From contig DATANV010000015.1 of NCBI GenBank assembly GCA_036266075.1, forward strand, positions 1-64,000: a stretch of DNA of 64,000 bases, given 5' to 3'. Below the pieces are notes generated by a model. It made no database searches. It worked only from the letters and a program-made list of their open reading frames with translations, and was not told the origin of the DNA. The translations under genes and the position numbers were made by a program. This DNA is from VRUE01 sp036266075. GTDB taxonomy: Bacteria > Actinomycetota > Thermoleophilia > Solirubrobacterales > 70-9. Each line of letters opens with the position of its first letter. The first letter of the stretch is position 1. This document shows positions 35,190 to 43,955 of the stretch, one piece after another.

Positions 35190-36195
35190 ACGTCGCGGGA
35201 GCCTCTAGCCACTCGCGCATCGTCGTATGGCGACGTTGGTGCTCGCCGTCCTTGAGCTCGGCGCGGAGGTCGTCGAGCGTGCCGTAGCGCTCGGCGACGA
35301 CATTGTGACGGTGGATCGTCTCGAGGTTCTCCTGCCGCGCCATGACGAAGGCCTCGCCCGGCAGGTCGGGGTAGTCGGCGACGACGCGGCGGACCATCTC
35401 CCGCACGCAGTCCTCGACGAAACGGGGCTGCGCGTGGGCCTTGGCGACGACCGCAAGCTCGTCGGGTCGCTTCATCAGCTCGTAGATCTCCGAGCTCATC
35501 GACTGCTCGACGATCCGCAGCAGCTCTCGAGCGTCGATCCAGGTCGGCCCGCCCTCGGGGCAGCCGACGTGCAGGGTGCCGATTCCCCGCTGGTTGTGGG
35601 TGGCGATGGGCACCGCCTCGATTGCCAGCTCGATCTGCTCGGCGTCGAAGCCGCGCTCGGCGAGCCGTTCGCGTGCCAGACCGCCGACCATCTCTTGCGC
35701 GCAGGGGCAGGCGGTCATGCCCTGCGCCTGCACCCCGGTCAGGGTCCGCGTACCGCGCAGCGAGTCGACCGCGGTTCCGAAGAGGACGTAGATCTCCTGC
35801 GTGCTCTGGCCGCTCGCCGGCGTCGTCACCGTCTCCGGGTAGCGGGCGGTGACGGAGACTTCGGCGCGGAGGCCGCCCTGCCGCTCGCGCACCCGGTGGG
35901 CGATGTGGGCGGCCAGCACCTCGGCCCGAAACGCCTCACCGAGCACTACCTCGTCGATCGCCTCGCCGACGATTTCCTCGAAGCGCGACATGTGCACGCC
36001 GGCCTGGCGCGGGTTGAGGTCGACGAAGCACTCGAAGTCGGCGTGGTAGAGGTCCTCGCTGCCGTTGGCGCTGACGCGGATCACCTTCTCGATCCCGGTT
36101 ACGCCGACTCGCGAGAGGCTGACCTGCGTCGCTGGGACCGAGGACTGCACGTCCGGTGCCGTGGGGGAGAGGGGCGTGGTGGAGTGGGTGGCCAT
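35188..36195 (-). CDS. folE2: GTP cyclohydrolase FolE2 (type IB)
   Basis: Converts GTP to 7,8-dihydroneopterin triphosphate, the first step of folate synthesis. 335 residues. Recognisable blocks are APDVQSS, VDLNPRQAGVHMSRFEE, GMTACPCAQEMV (metal-binding Cys) and PIATHNQRG. Folate enzymes are not clustered nearby; the pterin carbinolamine dehydratase at 59343 is the only other pterin gene. Convergent to pgsA, divergent from the sigma factor gene with 19 bp between starts. Confidence 0.95.
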   Translation of the reverse strand: MATHSTTPLSPTAPDVQSSVPATQVSLSRVGVTGIEKVIRVSANGSEDLYHADFECFVDLNPRQAGVHMSRFEEIVGEAIDEVVLGEAFRAEVLAAHIAHRVRERQGGLRAEVSVTARYPETVTTPASGQSTQEIYVLFGTAVDSLRGTRTLTGVQAQGMTACPCAQEMVGGLARERLAERGFDAEQIELAIEAVPIATHNQRGIGTLHVGCPEGGPTWIDARELLRIVEQSMSSEIYELMKRPDELAVVAKAHAQPRFVEDCVREMVRRVVADYPDLPGEAFVMARQENLETIHRHNVVAERYGTLDDLRAELKDGEHQRRHTTMREWLEAPAT

Positions 36196-36214
36196 CGCTC
36201 CCTAAGGGTAAGCG

Positions 36215-37429
36215 ATGGGTTCTCCTATACTTCGGCAGGCCGGAGCGTTGGGGTCGGCATCCGTGGAGGGGAACCAGGGTTACGGAGGCATTGAGATCGA
36301 GCCGTTGGAGACGGTCCCGCAGGGACTGAACCAGGATTCGGATGCTCAGCCGCTGATCGAGGGGCAGGAGCTGCAGGGGCTGATCGCCCTGGGCCGCGAG
36401 CGCGGCTACCTCACCTTCGAGCACATCGCCTCCACACTTGAGGAGGTAGAGGTCACCAAGGAGCAGGTCACCGTCCTGCACGCGCAGCTTGTCGAGAGCG
36501 GGGTCGAAGTGATCGCCGAGGGCGGCGTCAGCGCTTACAAGGAGCAGCGCGCCGAGGCGACCAACGGCCATGTCAAGAAGCCGGAGCTGGACCTCACCGT
36601 CGAACCGAGCCTCGACTCCCTGCGCCTCTACCTGCGTTCGATCGGCCGGGTCGACCTGCTGACCGCTTCGGAGGAGGTCGAGCTGGCGAAGCGGATCGAG
36701 CGTGGCGACATGGTCGCCAAGCGGCAGATGGTCGAGGCGAACCTGCGGCTCGTCGTCTCGATTGCGAAAGGCTATTTGGGCCGCGGCCTGAGCTTCCTCG
36801 ACCTGATTCAGGAGGGGTCGCTGGGGTTGATCCGCGCGGTCGAGAAGTTCGACTACCGCCGTGGCTACAAGTTTTCGACGTACGCGACCTGGTGGATCCG
36901 CCAGGCGGTGACGCGGGCGATCGCCGACAAGGCGCGGACGATCCGCATCCCGGTCCACATGGTCGAGAAACTGAACCGTGTAGCCCACGTCGAGCGCCAG
37001 CTCGTACAGCGGCTGGGCCGCGAGCCCGAGCCGCCCGAGATCGCCGAGGAGCTGCGCTGGCCGCTGGGGGAAGTGCGTGAGATCCTGCGAGTCGCGCAGC
37101 TGCCGATCTCCCTGGAGAAACCGGTCGGCGACGAGGACGATTCCGAGCTGGGGGACTTCGTCGCCGACGACACGGTCGCCGAACCGTTCGAAGAGGCAAG
37201 CGAACACCTCCAGAAGGAGGGCGTGCGCAAGGCGCTGGGGGCGCTGCCGGAGCGCGAGCGGCAGGTGATCGAGCTGCGCTATGGCCTGACCGGGCTAGAA
37301 CCTCTCACCCTGGAGGAAGTCGGCAACACATTCGGCGTCACCCGCGAGCGCATCCGCCAGATTGAGAACAACACGCTGAAAAAACTGCAGCGTCTACCCG
37401 AGGCACAAATGCTCCGCGAAGCCGGTTGA
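36215..37429 (+). CDS. sigA: Primary RNA polymerase sigma factor (SigA/RpoD group)
   Basis: 404 residues from ATG 36215; GTG 36262 is a possible alternative. Region 1.1-like N-terminus (LIALGRERGYLTFEHIASTL), region 1.2 (SLRLYLRSIGRVDLLTASEE), region 2 (NLRLVVSIAKGY, FLDLIQEGSLGLIRAVEKFD, GYKFSTYATWWIRQA), region 3 (VHMVEKLNRV) and region 4 (LPERERQVIELRYGL, TLEEVGNTFGVTRERIRQIE) are all present. The complete region 1.1 to 4 layout marks a principal or principal-like sigma. Its last 36 bp overlap the convergent DUF385 gene. Confidence 0.94.
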   Translation: MGSPILRQAGALGSASVEGNQGYGGIEIEPLETVPQGLNQDSDAQPLIEGQELQGLIALGRERGYLTFEHIASTLEEVEVTKEQVTVLHAQLVESGVEVIAEGGVSAYKEQRAEATNGHVKKPELDLTVEPSLDSLRLYLRSIGRVDLLTASEEVELAKRIERGDMVAKRQMVEANLRLVVSIAKGYLGRGLSFLDLIQEGSLGLIRAVEKFDYRRGYKFSTYATWWIRQAVTRAIADKARTIRIPVHMVEKLNRVAHVERQLVQRLGREPEPPEIAEELRWPLGEVREILRVAQLPISLEKPVGDEDDSELGDFVADDTVAEPFEEASEHLQKEGVRKALGALPERERQVIELRYGLTGLEPLTLEEVGNTFGVTRERIRQIENNTLKKLQRLPEAQMLREAG

Positions 37430-37897
37430 CGGCCCGGAGGGGCTTGGCTCTAGGACGAAAAGCGCAATGTCGCGGTCGGTACGCGCCGCGTATTCGTCGA
37501 AACCCGAGTACTGCTCGTTGTGGCGGCGCCAGAGGTCGGTGCGCTCCTCGCCTTCGGCGATGCGGGCTCGCACCGGGCGGCGCTTGCGACCTATCTCGAC
37601 CTGCGCCTCGGGGTTGGCCTTGAGGTTGAGCGACCAGGCCGGCGTGCGATTGTGGCCGGCGTTGGAGCCGATCACGATCACGTTCTCGCCGTCCCGCAGA
37701 TAGACGACCGGCGCAGTTCGCGGCTGGCCCGACTTGCGCCCCGTGGTGGTCAGCAGCAACACCGGCGCCTTGGCGATCCGTCCGCCGATCCGCCCGCCGC
37801 TCAGCCGGTAGAGCGGCACGTTCAGCTTCCCCGTCAAGCGCAGCCCCGTCGCCCCCATCGCCTGCGAGGCGCGCGAGTAGAACTTGTCCCCGAGCAC
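37394..37897 (-). CDS. F420-type nitroreductase/deazaflavin-dependent oxidoreductase family protein (DUF385)
   Basis: 167 residues from GTG 37897. The signature APVLLLTTTGRKSGQPRTAPV followed by VIVIGSNAGHNRTPAWSLNL is characteristic of the Ddn/DUF385 family of actinobacteria, split-barrel proteins that bind deazaflavin F420. Substrate unknown. The start is uncertain because no good ribosome-binding site is near; an upstream extension would run into tRNA-Tyr DNA. Overlaps the sigma factor 3' end. Confidence 0.88.
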   Translation of the reverse strand: MLGDKFYSRASQAMGATGLRLTGKLNVPLYRLSGGRIGGRIAKAPVLLLTTTGRKSGQPRTAPVVYLRDGENVIVIGSNAGHNRTPAWSLNLKANPEAQVEIGRKRRPVRARIAEGEERTDLWRRHNEQYSGFDEYAARTDRDIALFVLEPSPSGPSTGFAEHLCLG

Positions 37898-37934
37898 GAT
37901 GGATATCCTAGACTCCCGACGCCTAGCTGCTCGT

Positions 37935-38016
37935 GGGGGAGTGTCCGAGTGGTTAAAGGAGATGCGCTGTAAACGCATTGGCTCTGCCTACGCAGGTTCG
38001 AATCCTGCCTCCCCCA
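37935..38016 (+). tRNA. tRNA-Tyr (GTA)
   Basis: 82-nt class II tRNA. Acceptor stem GGGGGAG (37935-37941) pairs with CTCCCCC (38009-38015), discriminator A. Anticodon loop CTGTAAA gives GTA. Long variable arm, T-loop GGTTCGAATCC. Confidence 0.97.
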
Positions 38017-38355
38017 TTAATTCTCAGCCCTCGAAAATCGATGGAGATGAGGGGCGTCGACCTCGAACTTCGCGTATTTCGGACCACCAAGAATGAGGCC
38101 AGATCCACCTCCCACCTCGCGCGCAGGGATAAACCACTTGCGTCCGTCGGCGACGAGAACGAAAAGGAAGTCGAATCCGCTCGGGTCGAGTGTCTTCACG
38201 CGCCCATTCCAACTCCGGTTGCCGCCCTTGGTGGCAAGATAGACCTCGAACCGCGCGTTTCGCGAGAAGGTCGCAGTCTTGACTTGGATCCGGTGATAGT
38301 CACTGCCTCGCTCGGCGATCGGGTCAACCGCTGGGCTATGGAAGGATGAGATCAT
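38017..38355 (-). pseudogene. PD-(D/E)XK endonuclease-like fragment beside tRNA-Tyr
   Basis: 112 codons from ATG 38355 to a stop directly abutting the tRNA-Tyr 3' end. The segment AERGSDYHRIQVKTATFSRN followed by ARFEVYLATKG and FDFLFVLVADGRKWFIP resembles the second half of group-I-intron-associated type PD-(D/E)XK nucleases, with QVK as the catalytic core. The N-terminal half expected upstream is missing and the SDR gene lies there instead. It may be a 5'-truncated remnant of DNA integrated at the tRNA, or an intact short protein; truncation is preferred. Confidence 0.5.
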
Positions 38356-38363
38356 GCCCGAAT

Positions 38364-39086
38364 ATGGGAGAGCAGTCGCTCGACGGCCGTGTCTACGCCA
38401 TCGCTGGGATTGGCGGCGGGCTGGGGCCGGTCGTTGCGCGGCGGTTGGCGGCGGCGGGAGCGGCCGTTGCTGGCGCGGAGCGCTCGCCGGAGCGGCTCGA
38501 CGAGCTGGCCGCGGATCTTGAGGTGCCGGCCGAGCGCTGGGATGGGCACGCCGTCGACCTGCTCGACGAGGCCGCGACGAGGGCCTGGTGCGATGCTCTG
38601 CTGGCACGCTTCGGCCGCGTCGACGGCCTCCTGCACCTGGTCGGTGGCTGGCGCGGCGGCCAGCCACTGCACGAAGCACCGCTCGCCGATTGGGACCTGC
38701 TCCATGGCCTGCTTATCCGCACCGTCCAGCACACCTCGCGCGCTTTCCACGATCCCCTGTTGGCGTCCGAGTGCGGGCGCTTCGTTCTCGTCTCCGCCGA
38801 GCAGGCGCAGAGCCCTTCCAACGGGAACGCCTCCTACGGCGCCGCCAAGGCGGCCGCCGAGGCCTGGACCCTCGCCCTGGCCGATGGCTTCGCCGGCCGG
38901 GGCAGCACGGCGAACATCGTCGTCGTCGAGGCGATCCTGACCGCGCGGATGCGCGGGGAGGATCCGGGCGGCGACTTCTCCGGCTTCACCCCGGCGGAGC
39001 ACATCGCCGAGGCAATCGCCTTCCTCTGCTCCGATGCCGGAGGGGAGATGAATGGCCGGCGCCTGCGGCTCAGCGGCCGGTCGTAA
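38364..39086 (+). CDS. Short-chain dehydrogenase/reductase
   Basis: 240 residues from ATG 38364, chosen because the nucleotide-binding segment LDGRVYAIAGIGGGLGP follows at the usual distance; ATG 38346 is an alternative. Active-site residues: Ser in FVLVSAEQAQ and the YxxxK motif in NASYGAAKAA. Redox substrate unknown. The glycine motif is GIGGGLG rather than TGxxxGxG, and LVGGW replaces the usual NNAG, so it is a divergent member. Confidence 0.85.
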   Translation: MGEQSLDGRVYAIAGIGGGLGPVVARRLAAAGAAVAGAERSPERLDELAADLEVPAERWDGHAVDLLDEAATRAWCDALLARFGRVDGLLHLVGGWRGGQPLHEAPLADWDLLHGLLIRTVQHTSRAFHDPLLASECGRFVLVSAEQAQSPSNGNASYGAAKAAAEAWTLALADGFAGRGSTANIVVVEAILTARMRGEDPGGDFSGFTPAEHIAEAIAFLCSDAGGEMNGRRLRLSGRS

Positions 39087-39128
39087 CCCTGCAGGGAGCC
39101 CTCTCACCCTCGCTTACCATGCGCTGAG

Positions 39129-39911
39129 ATGAGCGAGGACGCATCCAAGCCTGCCGAGGGCGAGATGACGATCCGCGAGCTTGCCGAGCGGACCGGGATG
39201 ACGGTGCGCAATATCCGCGCCCACCAGACGCGCGGCTTGCTGCCGGCGCCGGTCGTGCGCGGTCGCACCGGCTACTACAACGAGGAGCACGTAGCGCGGA
39301 TCGAGCTGACCCGCGAGATGCAGGCCGACGGTCTCAACCTCGAGGCGATCCGGAGGGTGCTGGACAGTGGCGACGGCAGCGCCTCGGCGATCTTCGACTT
39401 CACCCGGGCGCTGCGAGTGCCCTTCGAAGACGAGGCGCCGGAGATCTTCGATCCCGAGGAGCTGGCGCCGATCTGGGGCGATGACCCGGACCCGAAGCTG
39501 CTGCGCCGGGCCGAAAAGCTGGGCGTGTTCCGGGCCCTGCCCGACGGCCGGGTCGAGGTGATCAGCCCTCGCCTGCTGCGCGCTGCAGGGGAGCTGGCAG
39601 AGCTGGGAATCGGCGCAGAGGGCACGATCGCCACCGCCGAGCGATTGCGCCGGCACGCCGACGGCGTCGCCCGCGCCTTCGTCGAGCTGTTCGTCAAGGA
39701 GATCTGGCAGCCGTTTGACGAGGCTGGTCGGCCCGAGCGCGACTGGCCGCGGATGAGCGAAGCGCTCGAACGGATGCGGCCCCTGGCGGCGGGGGCGCTG
39801 CTGGCAACCTTCCAGATCGCGATGGGGGAGGCAATCGAGAAGGAGAGCGAGCGCACCCTGCGGGTCGCCGCCCGCCGCGGCAAGCAGGGATCCCGGCGAC
39901 GGCGGCGCTGA
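39129..39911 (+). CDS. MerR-family transcriptional regulator
   Basis: 260 residues. The N-terminal MerR winged helix reads MTIRELAERTGMTVRNIRAH and GLLPAPVVRGRTGYY, followed by the dimerisation helix and a long C-terminal helical region (about 75-240) that may bind a ligand. The tail is highly basic (RRGKQGSRRRRR). It lies 42 bp after the SDR gene and may regulate it (inference). Confidence 0.9.
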   Translation: MSEDASKPAEGEMTIRELAERTGMTVRNIRAHQTRGLLPAPVVRGRTGYYNEEHVARIELTREMQADGLNLEAIRRVLDSGDGSASAIFDFTRALRVPFEDEAPEIFDPEELAPIWGDDPDPKLLRRAEKLGVFRALPDGRVEVISPRLLRAAGELAELGIGAEGTIATAERLRRHADGVARAFVELFVKEIWQPFDEAGRPERDWPRMSEALERMRPLAAGALLATFQIAMGEAIEKESERTLRVAARRGKQGSRRRRR

Positions 39912-39915
39912 GCGC

Positions 39916-40671
39916 TCAGGCGAGCGTCGCGCCGTCGAGCTCGTCGCCAGCCGCCTCGTGGCCGGCGTAGGTGAGCACGGCGAAGTACATCAGCGACGGG
40001 ACCAGCGAGTCGAGGTCGTCCATCTCACCCTTCTGCAGGCGGGCGTAGAGCACCGATTCGATCCCGCCGACAACGCCGGCCGCGGCGATCGCCGAGGGAG
40101 GCTCAGGGAGCTCATCGCGTACGAGGTCGTCGATGCAGCCGGCGAAGCCGTCGAGCAACTCATCGCGCCGCCGTAGCCCGGCCGGGCTCGACGCCCGCGC
40201 CTCGACCAGCACCGTCCGGGCGGCGTCGGGCTCCTCGTCGATGTAGCGAAGCAGCTCCTCGAGGCCCGCGCGCAGGCGGTCGCGCCAGTGCGAAGCGGCT
40301 TCGTCGGCGGCCGTCTCCACCCGCCGTCGCAGCCCCGCCACGGCGGCGTCGAAGGCCGCGAGAAAGCAATCCTCCTTGTCCGCGAACTGCTCGTAGAAGG
40401 TGGGTCGCGAGATCCCCGCCCGGTTGAGGACGTCCTGCACGGTCAGCGACCGGTAGCCGACTTCCGAGACAGCGGCCAGCATCGCCGCGATCAGCCGCTC
40501 GCGCTGAATTGCCCGGACCAGCTCCGACGGCAGCGTTCGCACGCCCGTGGGGAAGCGGCCGTCGGCTTTGCTCAGCAGTTCCGCCGCCTCGCTCAGTTCC
40601 GCTTCAGACCAGCGGTCGCCGACCGCGCTAGCGAGTTTCTCCCGGCTCAGCACTATCCTCTCCCTGGGCAT
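39916..40671 (-). CDS. TetR-family regulator
   Basis: 251 residues from ATG 40671. A roughly 50-residue N-terminal extension precedes the HTH (IAAMLAAVSEVGYRSLTVQD, VLNRAGISRPTFYEQFADKE). Convergent to the MerR gene with 4 bp between stop codons, divergent from the TetR at 40779. Confidence 0.9.
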   Translation of the reverse strand: MPRERIVLSREKLASAVGDRWSEAELSEAAELLSKADGRFPTGVRTLPSELVRAIQRERLIAAMLAAVSEVGYRSLTVQDVLNRAGISRPTFYEQFADKEDCFLAAFDAAVAGLRRRVETAADEAASHWRDRLRAGLEELLRYIDEEPDAARTVLVEARASSPAGLRRRDELLDGFAGCIDDLVRDELPEPPSAIAAAGVVGGIESVLYARLQKGEMDDLDSLVPSLMYFAVLTYAGHEAAGDELDGATLA

Positions 40672-40778
40672 GTAAAAACCCTTCTGTTTCTTCCGAAAAC
40701 TATAAAAGTCGCTATAGGGTACCAGACATTCCAAGGGTCCCTCCGGCCGATCGACCTAACGGAGCTATCCTTCCGTCG

Positions 40779-41435
40779 ATGGCGTCACGGGGACAAGGGG
40801 GAGCAAATCGGGCTGCCGCCGTGCAGGTGTCCGGCCGGCCGGCGCTTTCGCCTGAGTTCGTCGCGCAGCACAAGCGGCGCCGGATCATGGACGCGCTCGC
40901 CGAGCTGACAGCCGAAAAAGGCTACGAAGCGACAAAGATCTCCGACATCGTCAAACGGGCCAAGGTCGCGCGCAAAACGCTGTACGACAACTTCGACGGC
41001 AAGGAGGAGGTCTTCCTCGCCGCCTTCGACGCCGCCCGGGACGAGGCGCTCGGGCGGGTGGAAGCGGCCTGTGTTGAGGCGGGGGATGGCTGGCAGGAGA
41101 AGGTCGAGGCCGGGCTGGGGGCATTTCTTGACTACGTGGCCGAGCACCCGGCTCCGGCGCGGATGTGCATGATCGAGGCGCTGTCGGCGACAGCGAAGAC
41201 GACGCAGCGCTACGACGAGGCCATGCAGCTGTTCGTCGACCTGGTGCGGGAGCAGCTACCGCGCGATGAACGCTTGCCGGAGACGATCGACGAGACGCTG
41301 GTCGGCGGCGTCACCTGGATCGTCTACCAGAAGATCCGCAAAGGCAAGGCGAACGAAGCTGCAACGCTGCTGCCGGAGCTCGCCGAGTTCGTCTGCAGTC
41401 CGTTTCTCGCCGTCGGCTTGGCCGACGCCCGCTGA
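40779..41435 (+). CDS. TetR-family regulator
   Basis: 218 residues; HTH ISDIVKRAKVARKTLYDNFDG near residues 56-76. The N-terminal phrase LSPEFVAQHKRRRI is similar to LSREFVAENQRERL in the next protein, so these are paralogues. The upstream 107 bp, shared with the divergent TetR at 40671, is comparatively AT-rich around 40680-40730 and probably holds both promoters. Confidence 0.9.
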   Translation: MASRGQGGANRAAAVQVSGRPALSPEFVAQHKRRRIMDALAELTAEKGYEATKISDIVKRAKVARKTLYDNFDGKEEVFLAAFDAARDEALGRVEAACVEAGDGWQEKVEAGLGAFLDYVAEHPAPARMCMIEALSATAKTTQRYDEAMQLFVDLVREQLPRDERLPETIDETLVGGVTWIVYQKIRKGKANEAATLLPELAEFVCSPFLAVGLADAR

Positions 41436-41482
41436 CGGCCGGCAGACAGGCGATCTCGAACGCTGACAGACTTCAGCGTTCC

Positions 41483-42121
41483 ATGAAAAGACTCCCACGC
41501 GGTCGCCACGGCTTGTCTCGCGAGTTTGTCGCCGAAAACCAGCGCGAGCGCCTGCTCACGGCGATCGCCGAGACCCTCGACGAGCTGGGTTATGAGAAGA
41601 CGACCGTCTCCTCGATCGGCGCTCACGCCCATGTCTCCAAGAGCGACTTCTACCGTCATTTCGACAGCAAGGACGAGTGCTTCATCGGCGCCTACGACGA
41701 TGCCACCGCGCAGCTGCGTGAGGAGGTCGTCTCCGGCTGCATCGGTCGCCAGGACTGGGCCGACGGTATCTGCGCCGGCCTCTCGGCCGGCCTCGCCTGG
41801 CTGGCTGCCGAGCCGGCCAAGGCGAATCTGCTGCTGGTCGAGGGCCTGCGCGCCGGGCGCGACGTCTACGAGCGCTACCTGGCGGCGCTGCAGAGCTTCG
41901 TTCCGTATCTGCGCGACGGCGCCCCCGAAGCGGTCCTGGTGCCGCGTCCACTCGCGGCCGCCGACGAAGCCGTCGTCGGCGGTGTCGCCTCGCTGATCGG
42001 CCGGCGGGTGATGGCCGGCGAGGCGGATCGACTGGAGCAGTTCTTTCCGGAGGTCGCGCAATTTGCGCTCGCTCCGTACCTCGGCGCCGCCGAGGCTCGC
42101 CGCATAATCTCAGGGAGATGA
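41483..42121 (+). CDS. TetR-family regulator
   Basis: 212 residues; HTH VSSIGAHAHVSKSDFYRHF near residues 41-59. Stop codon overlaps the dcd start (ATGA), so it is co-translated with dCTP deaminase. Its closest neighbour by sequence is the TetR at 40779, suggesting tandem duplication. Confidence 0.9.
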   Translation: MKRLPRGRHGLSREFVAENQRERLLTAIAETLDELGYEKTTVSSIGAHAHVSKSDFYRHFDSKDECFIGAYDDATAQLREEVVSGCIGRQDWADGICAGLSAGLAWLAAEPAKANLLLVEGLRAGRDVYERYLAALQSFVPYLRDGAPEAVLVPRPLAAADEAVVGGVASLIGRRVMAGEADRLEQFFPEVAQFALAPYLGAAEARRIISGR

Positions 42122-43335
42122 GCGACACGGCGAGAGTGGCCGAGCCCACTTCGGGCGCGGCAGGGATGCCCGCGGCGGACGGAGTGCTGCCCTCGCAGGC
42201 GCTGGGCGAGGCGATCGAGGCTGAATGGGTCTCCTCCGGCGATTACCGGATCCGGCCCGAGGCGATCCAGCCGGCCAGCATTGACCTGCGCCTCGGCGAT
42301 TTCGCCTGGGCGCTGCGCTGCAGTTTCCTGCCGGACGTCGAGTCGCCCGTCGAGGAGAAGATCGAGGGGCTCGCCTTCCAGCGAATCGACCTCCGCGACG
42401 GAGCCGTGCTGGAGCGCGACCGTCCCTACCTCGTGCCGCTGATCGAGGAGCTGGCGCTGCCTGACGACGTGCGGGCGAAGGCCAACCCGAAGAGCTCGAC
42501 TGGGAGGCTCGACGTCTTCACCCGGGTGTTGACCGACCGCCACCATCGCTTCGACGAGATCCGCCCCGGCTATCGCGGGCGGCTCTACCTCGAGATCGTG
42601 CCGCGCTCCTTCGCGATCCAGGTAAAGACCGGCCTCTCGCTCAACCAGCTGCGGCTCGCTCGCGGTGACGTGCGCCTCAGCGATACCGAGATCCGCGGCC
42701 TGCAGGCGGAGTTCCCGCTGCTCTACCTCGACTCCCACGCGCTGCGCGAGTCCGAGCTGGCGCTGGCTGACGGGCTTTTCCTCAGCGTCGACCTCTCCGG
42801 GCCGAGCGACCGGATTGTCGGCTACCGGGCCCGCAAGAACAGCCTGCCGATCGACCTTTCGCGAATCCGCGCCTATCGCTGGACCGATTACTGGGACCCG
42901 GTCTTCCCTGAGCCGGGTGGGCGGATCGTGCTCGAGCCGGAGATCTTCTATCTGCTGCTCTCGGCCGAGGGAGTCTGCATACCGCCGCAGATCGCCGCCG
43001 AGATGATGGCCTACGACCCCACCGCCGGCGAGCTGCGCACCCACTACGCGGGCTTCTTTGACCCCGGCTTCGGCTACGACCCGACGGGCGCTCGGCACGG
43101 TAGCCGAGCGGCACTCGAGGTGCGGGCGCGCGACGTCTCCTTCATGGTCGAGCACCGCCAGCCGGTCTGCAAGCTGGCGCTGGAGCGGACCGCGGCACCC
43201 GCCGAGCGGCTCTACGGCGAGCAGCTCGGCTCCAACTACCAGGGCCAGGTAACGATGCTCAGCAAGCATTTCGAGGAGCAGAGCGGGGGAGGGGCGGCCA
43301 CCCCTCCCGAAACGCGCGGCGGGGGCCGCGCTTGA
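42118..43335 (+). CDS. dcd: 2'-deoxycytidine 5'-triphosphate deaminase, long (duplicated-domain) form
   Basis: Converts dCTP to dUTP for dTTP synthesis. 405 residues, about twice the usual length. The first dUTPase-fold unit contains QPASIDLRLGDFAW and KANPKSSTGRLDVFTR (the SSxGR substrate loop); the second contains FLSVDLSGPSDRIVGYRA and FFDPGFGY. Long two-unit Dcd proteins are known. The C-terminal 15 residues (GGGAATPPETRGGGRA) are encoded by a palindromic repeat and are not expected to be part of the enzyme core. Confidence 0.88.
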   Translation: MSDTARVAEPTSGAAGMPAADGVLPSQALGEAIEAEWVSSGDYRIRPEAIQPASIDLRLGDFAWALRCSFLPDVESPVEEKIEGLAFQRIDLRDGAVLERDRPYLVPLIEELALPDDVRAKANPKSSTGRLDVFTRVLTDRHHRFDEIRPGYRGRLYLEIVPRSFAIQVKTGLSLNQLRLARGDVRLSDTEIRGLQAEFPLLYLDSHALRESELALADGLFLSVDLSGPSDRIVGYRARKNSLPIDLSRIRAYRWTDYWDPVFPEPGGRIVLEPEIFYLLLSAEGVCIPPQIAAEMMAYDPTAGELRTHYAGFFDPGFGYDPTGARHGSRAALEVRARDVSFMVEHRQPVCKLALERTAAPAERLYGEQLGSNYQGQVTMLSKHFEEQSGGGAATPPETRGGGRA

Positions 43336-43380
43336 GTGTTTCGGGAGGGGTGGCCGCCCCTCCAGCTCGTAGCTGGAGGG
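43288..43380. repeat. Nested palindromic element between dcd and ytoQ
   Basis: Arms 43288-43313 and 43338-43363 form a perfect 26-bp inverted repeat. Its loop contains a second stem (GCGCGGC 43314-43320 with GCCGCGC 43325-43331), and a third stem (43358-43367 with 43371-43380, loop CGT) overlaps the right arm. The element supplies the end of dcd and the start of the ytoQ reading frame. Confidence 0.8.
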
Positions 43381-43820
43381 TTTATCTCTCAGGGGAGATC
43401 CACTCCGACTGGCGCGAGCGGATCGAGTCTGGCGCGCACGAGGCGGGGCTGCCGGTGGCCTTCTCGGCGCCGGTCACCGACCACGCGGCCTCGGACGCTG
43501 CCGGGGTCGGCACTCTCGGCGACGAGGACACGCCCTTCTGGCGCGACCACATGGGCGCCGGGGTCAACGCGATCCGCACGCAGACGCTGATCCGTGGCGC
43601 CGACGTGGTGGTCGTGCGCTTCGGCGACAAATACCGCCAGTGGAACGCCGCCTTCGATACCGGCTACGCGGCCGCCCTCGGCAAGCCGATCGTCACCCTC
43701 CACGACCCCGACCTCGACCACGCCCTCAAGGAGGTCGACCGCGCCGCCCAGGCCACGGCCCGTACGCCGGAGCAGGTCATCGACCTCCTGCGCTACGTGA
43801 TCGAAGGAACGCTGCCCTAG
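43332..43820 (+). CDS. YtoQ family protein
   Basis: 162 residues from TTG 43332 (overlapping the dcd stop as TTGA); GTG 43350 is an alternative. From residue 15 the protein reads WRVYLSGEIHSDWRERI, then GDEDTPFWRDHMGAGVNAIRT and ADVVVVRFGDKYRQWNAAFD, matching YtoQ, a small protein related to nucleoside 2-deoxyribosyltransferases. Function of the family is not established. The first 14 residues derive from the palindromic element. Its coupling to dcd fits a nucleotide-related role (inference). Confidence 0.88.
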   Translation: MSVSGGVAAPPARSWRVYLSGEIHSDWRERIESGAHEAGLPVAFSAPVTDHAASDAAGVGTLGDEDTPFWRDHMGAGVNAIRTQTLIRGADVVVVRFGDKYRQWNAAFDTGYAAALGKPIVTLHDPDLDHALKEVDRAAQATARTPEQVIDLLRYVIEGTLP

Positions 43821-43955
43821 TACTACGTGTACCGCAGCTATCTGCCCACCGATCAATGCAACTTCTGCCATTGGCATCCCCTTTCCTCAGGCCAGTCGTT
43901 GGACGCTGGGCCTGAAGGGAGGAGCGATGGCGGCAATCGATCACGACCGCATTCT

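Noticed and set aside
38356..38679. Upstream continuation of the nuclease-like fragment
   Set aside because: Open in frame but antisense to the SDR gene, with low-complexity Arg/Pro translation and no nuclease similarity.
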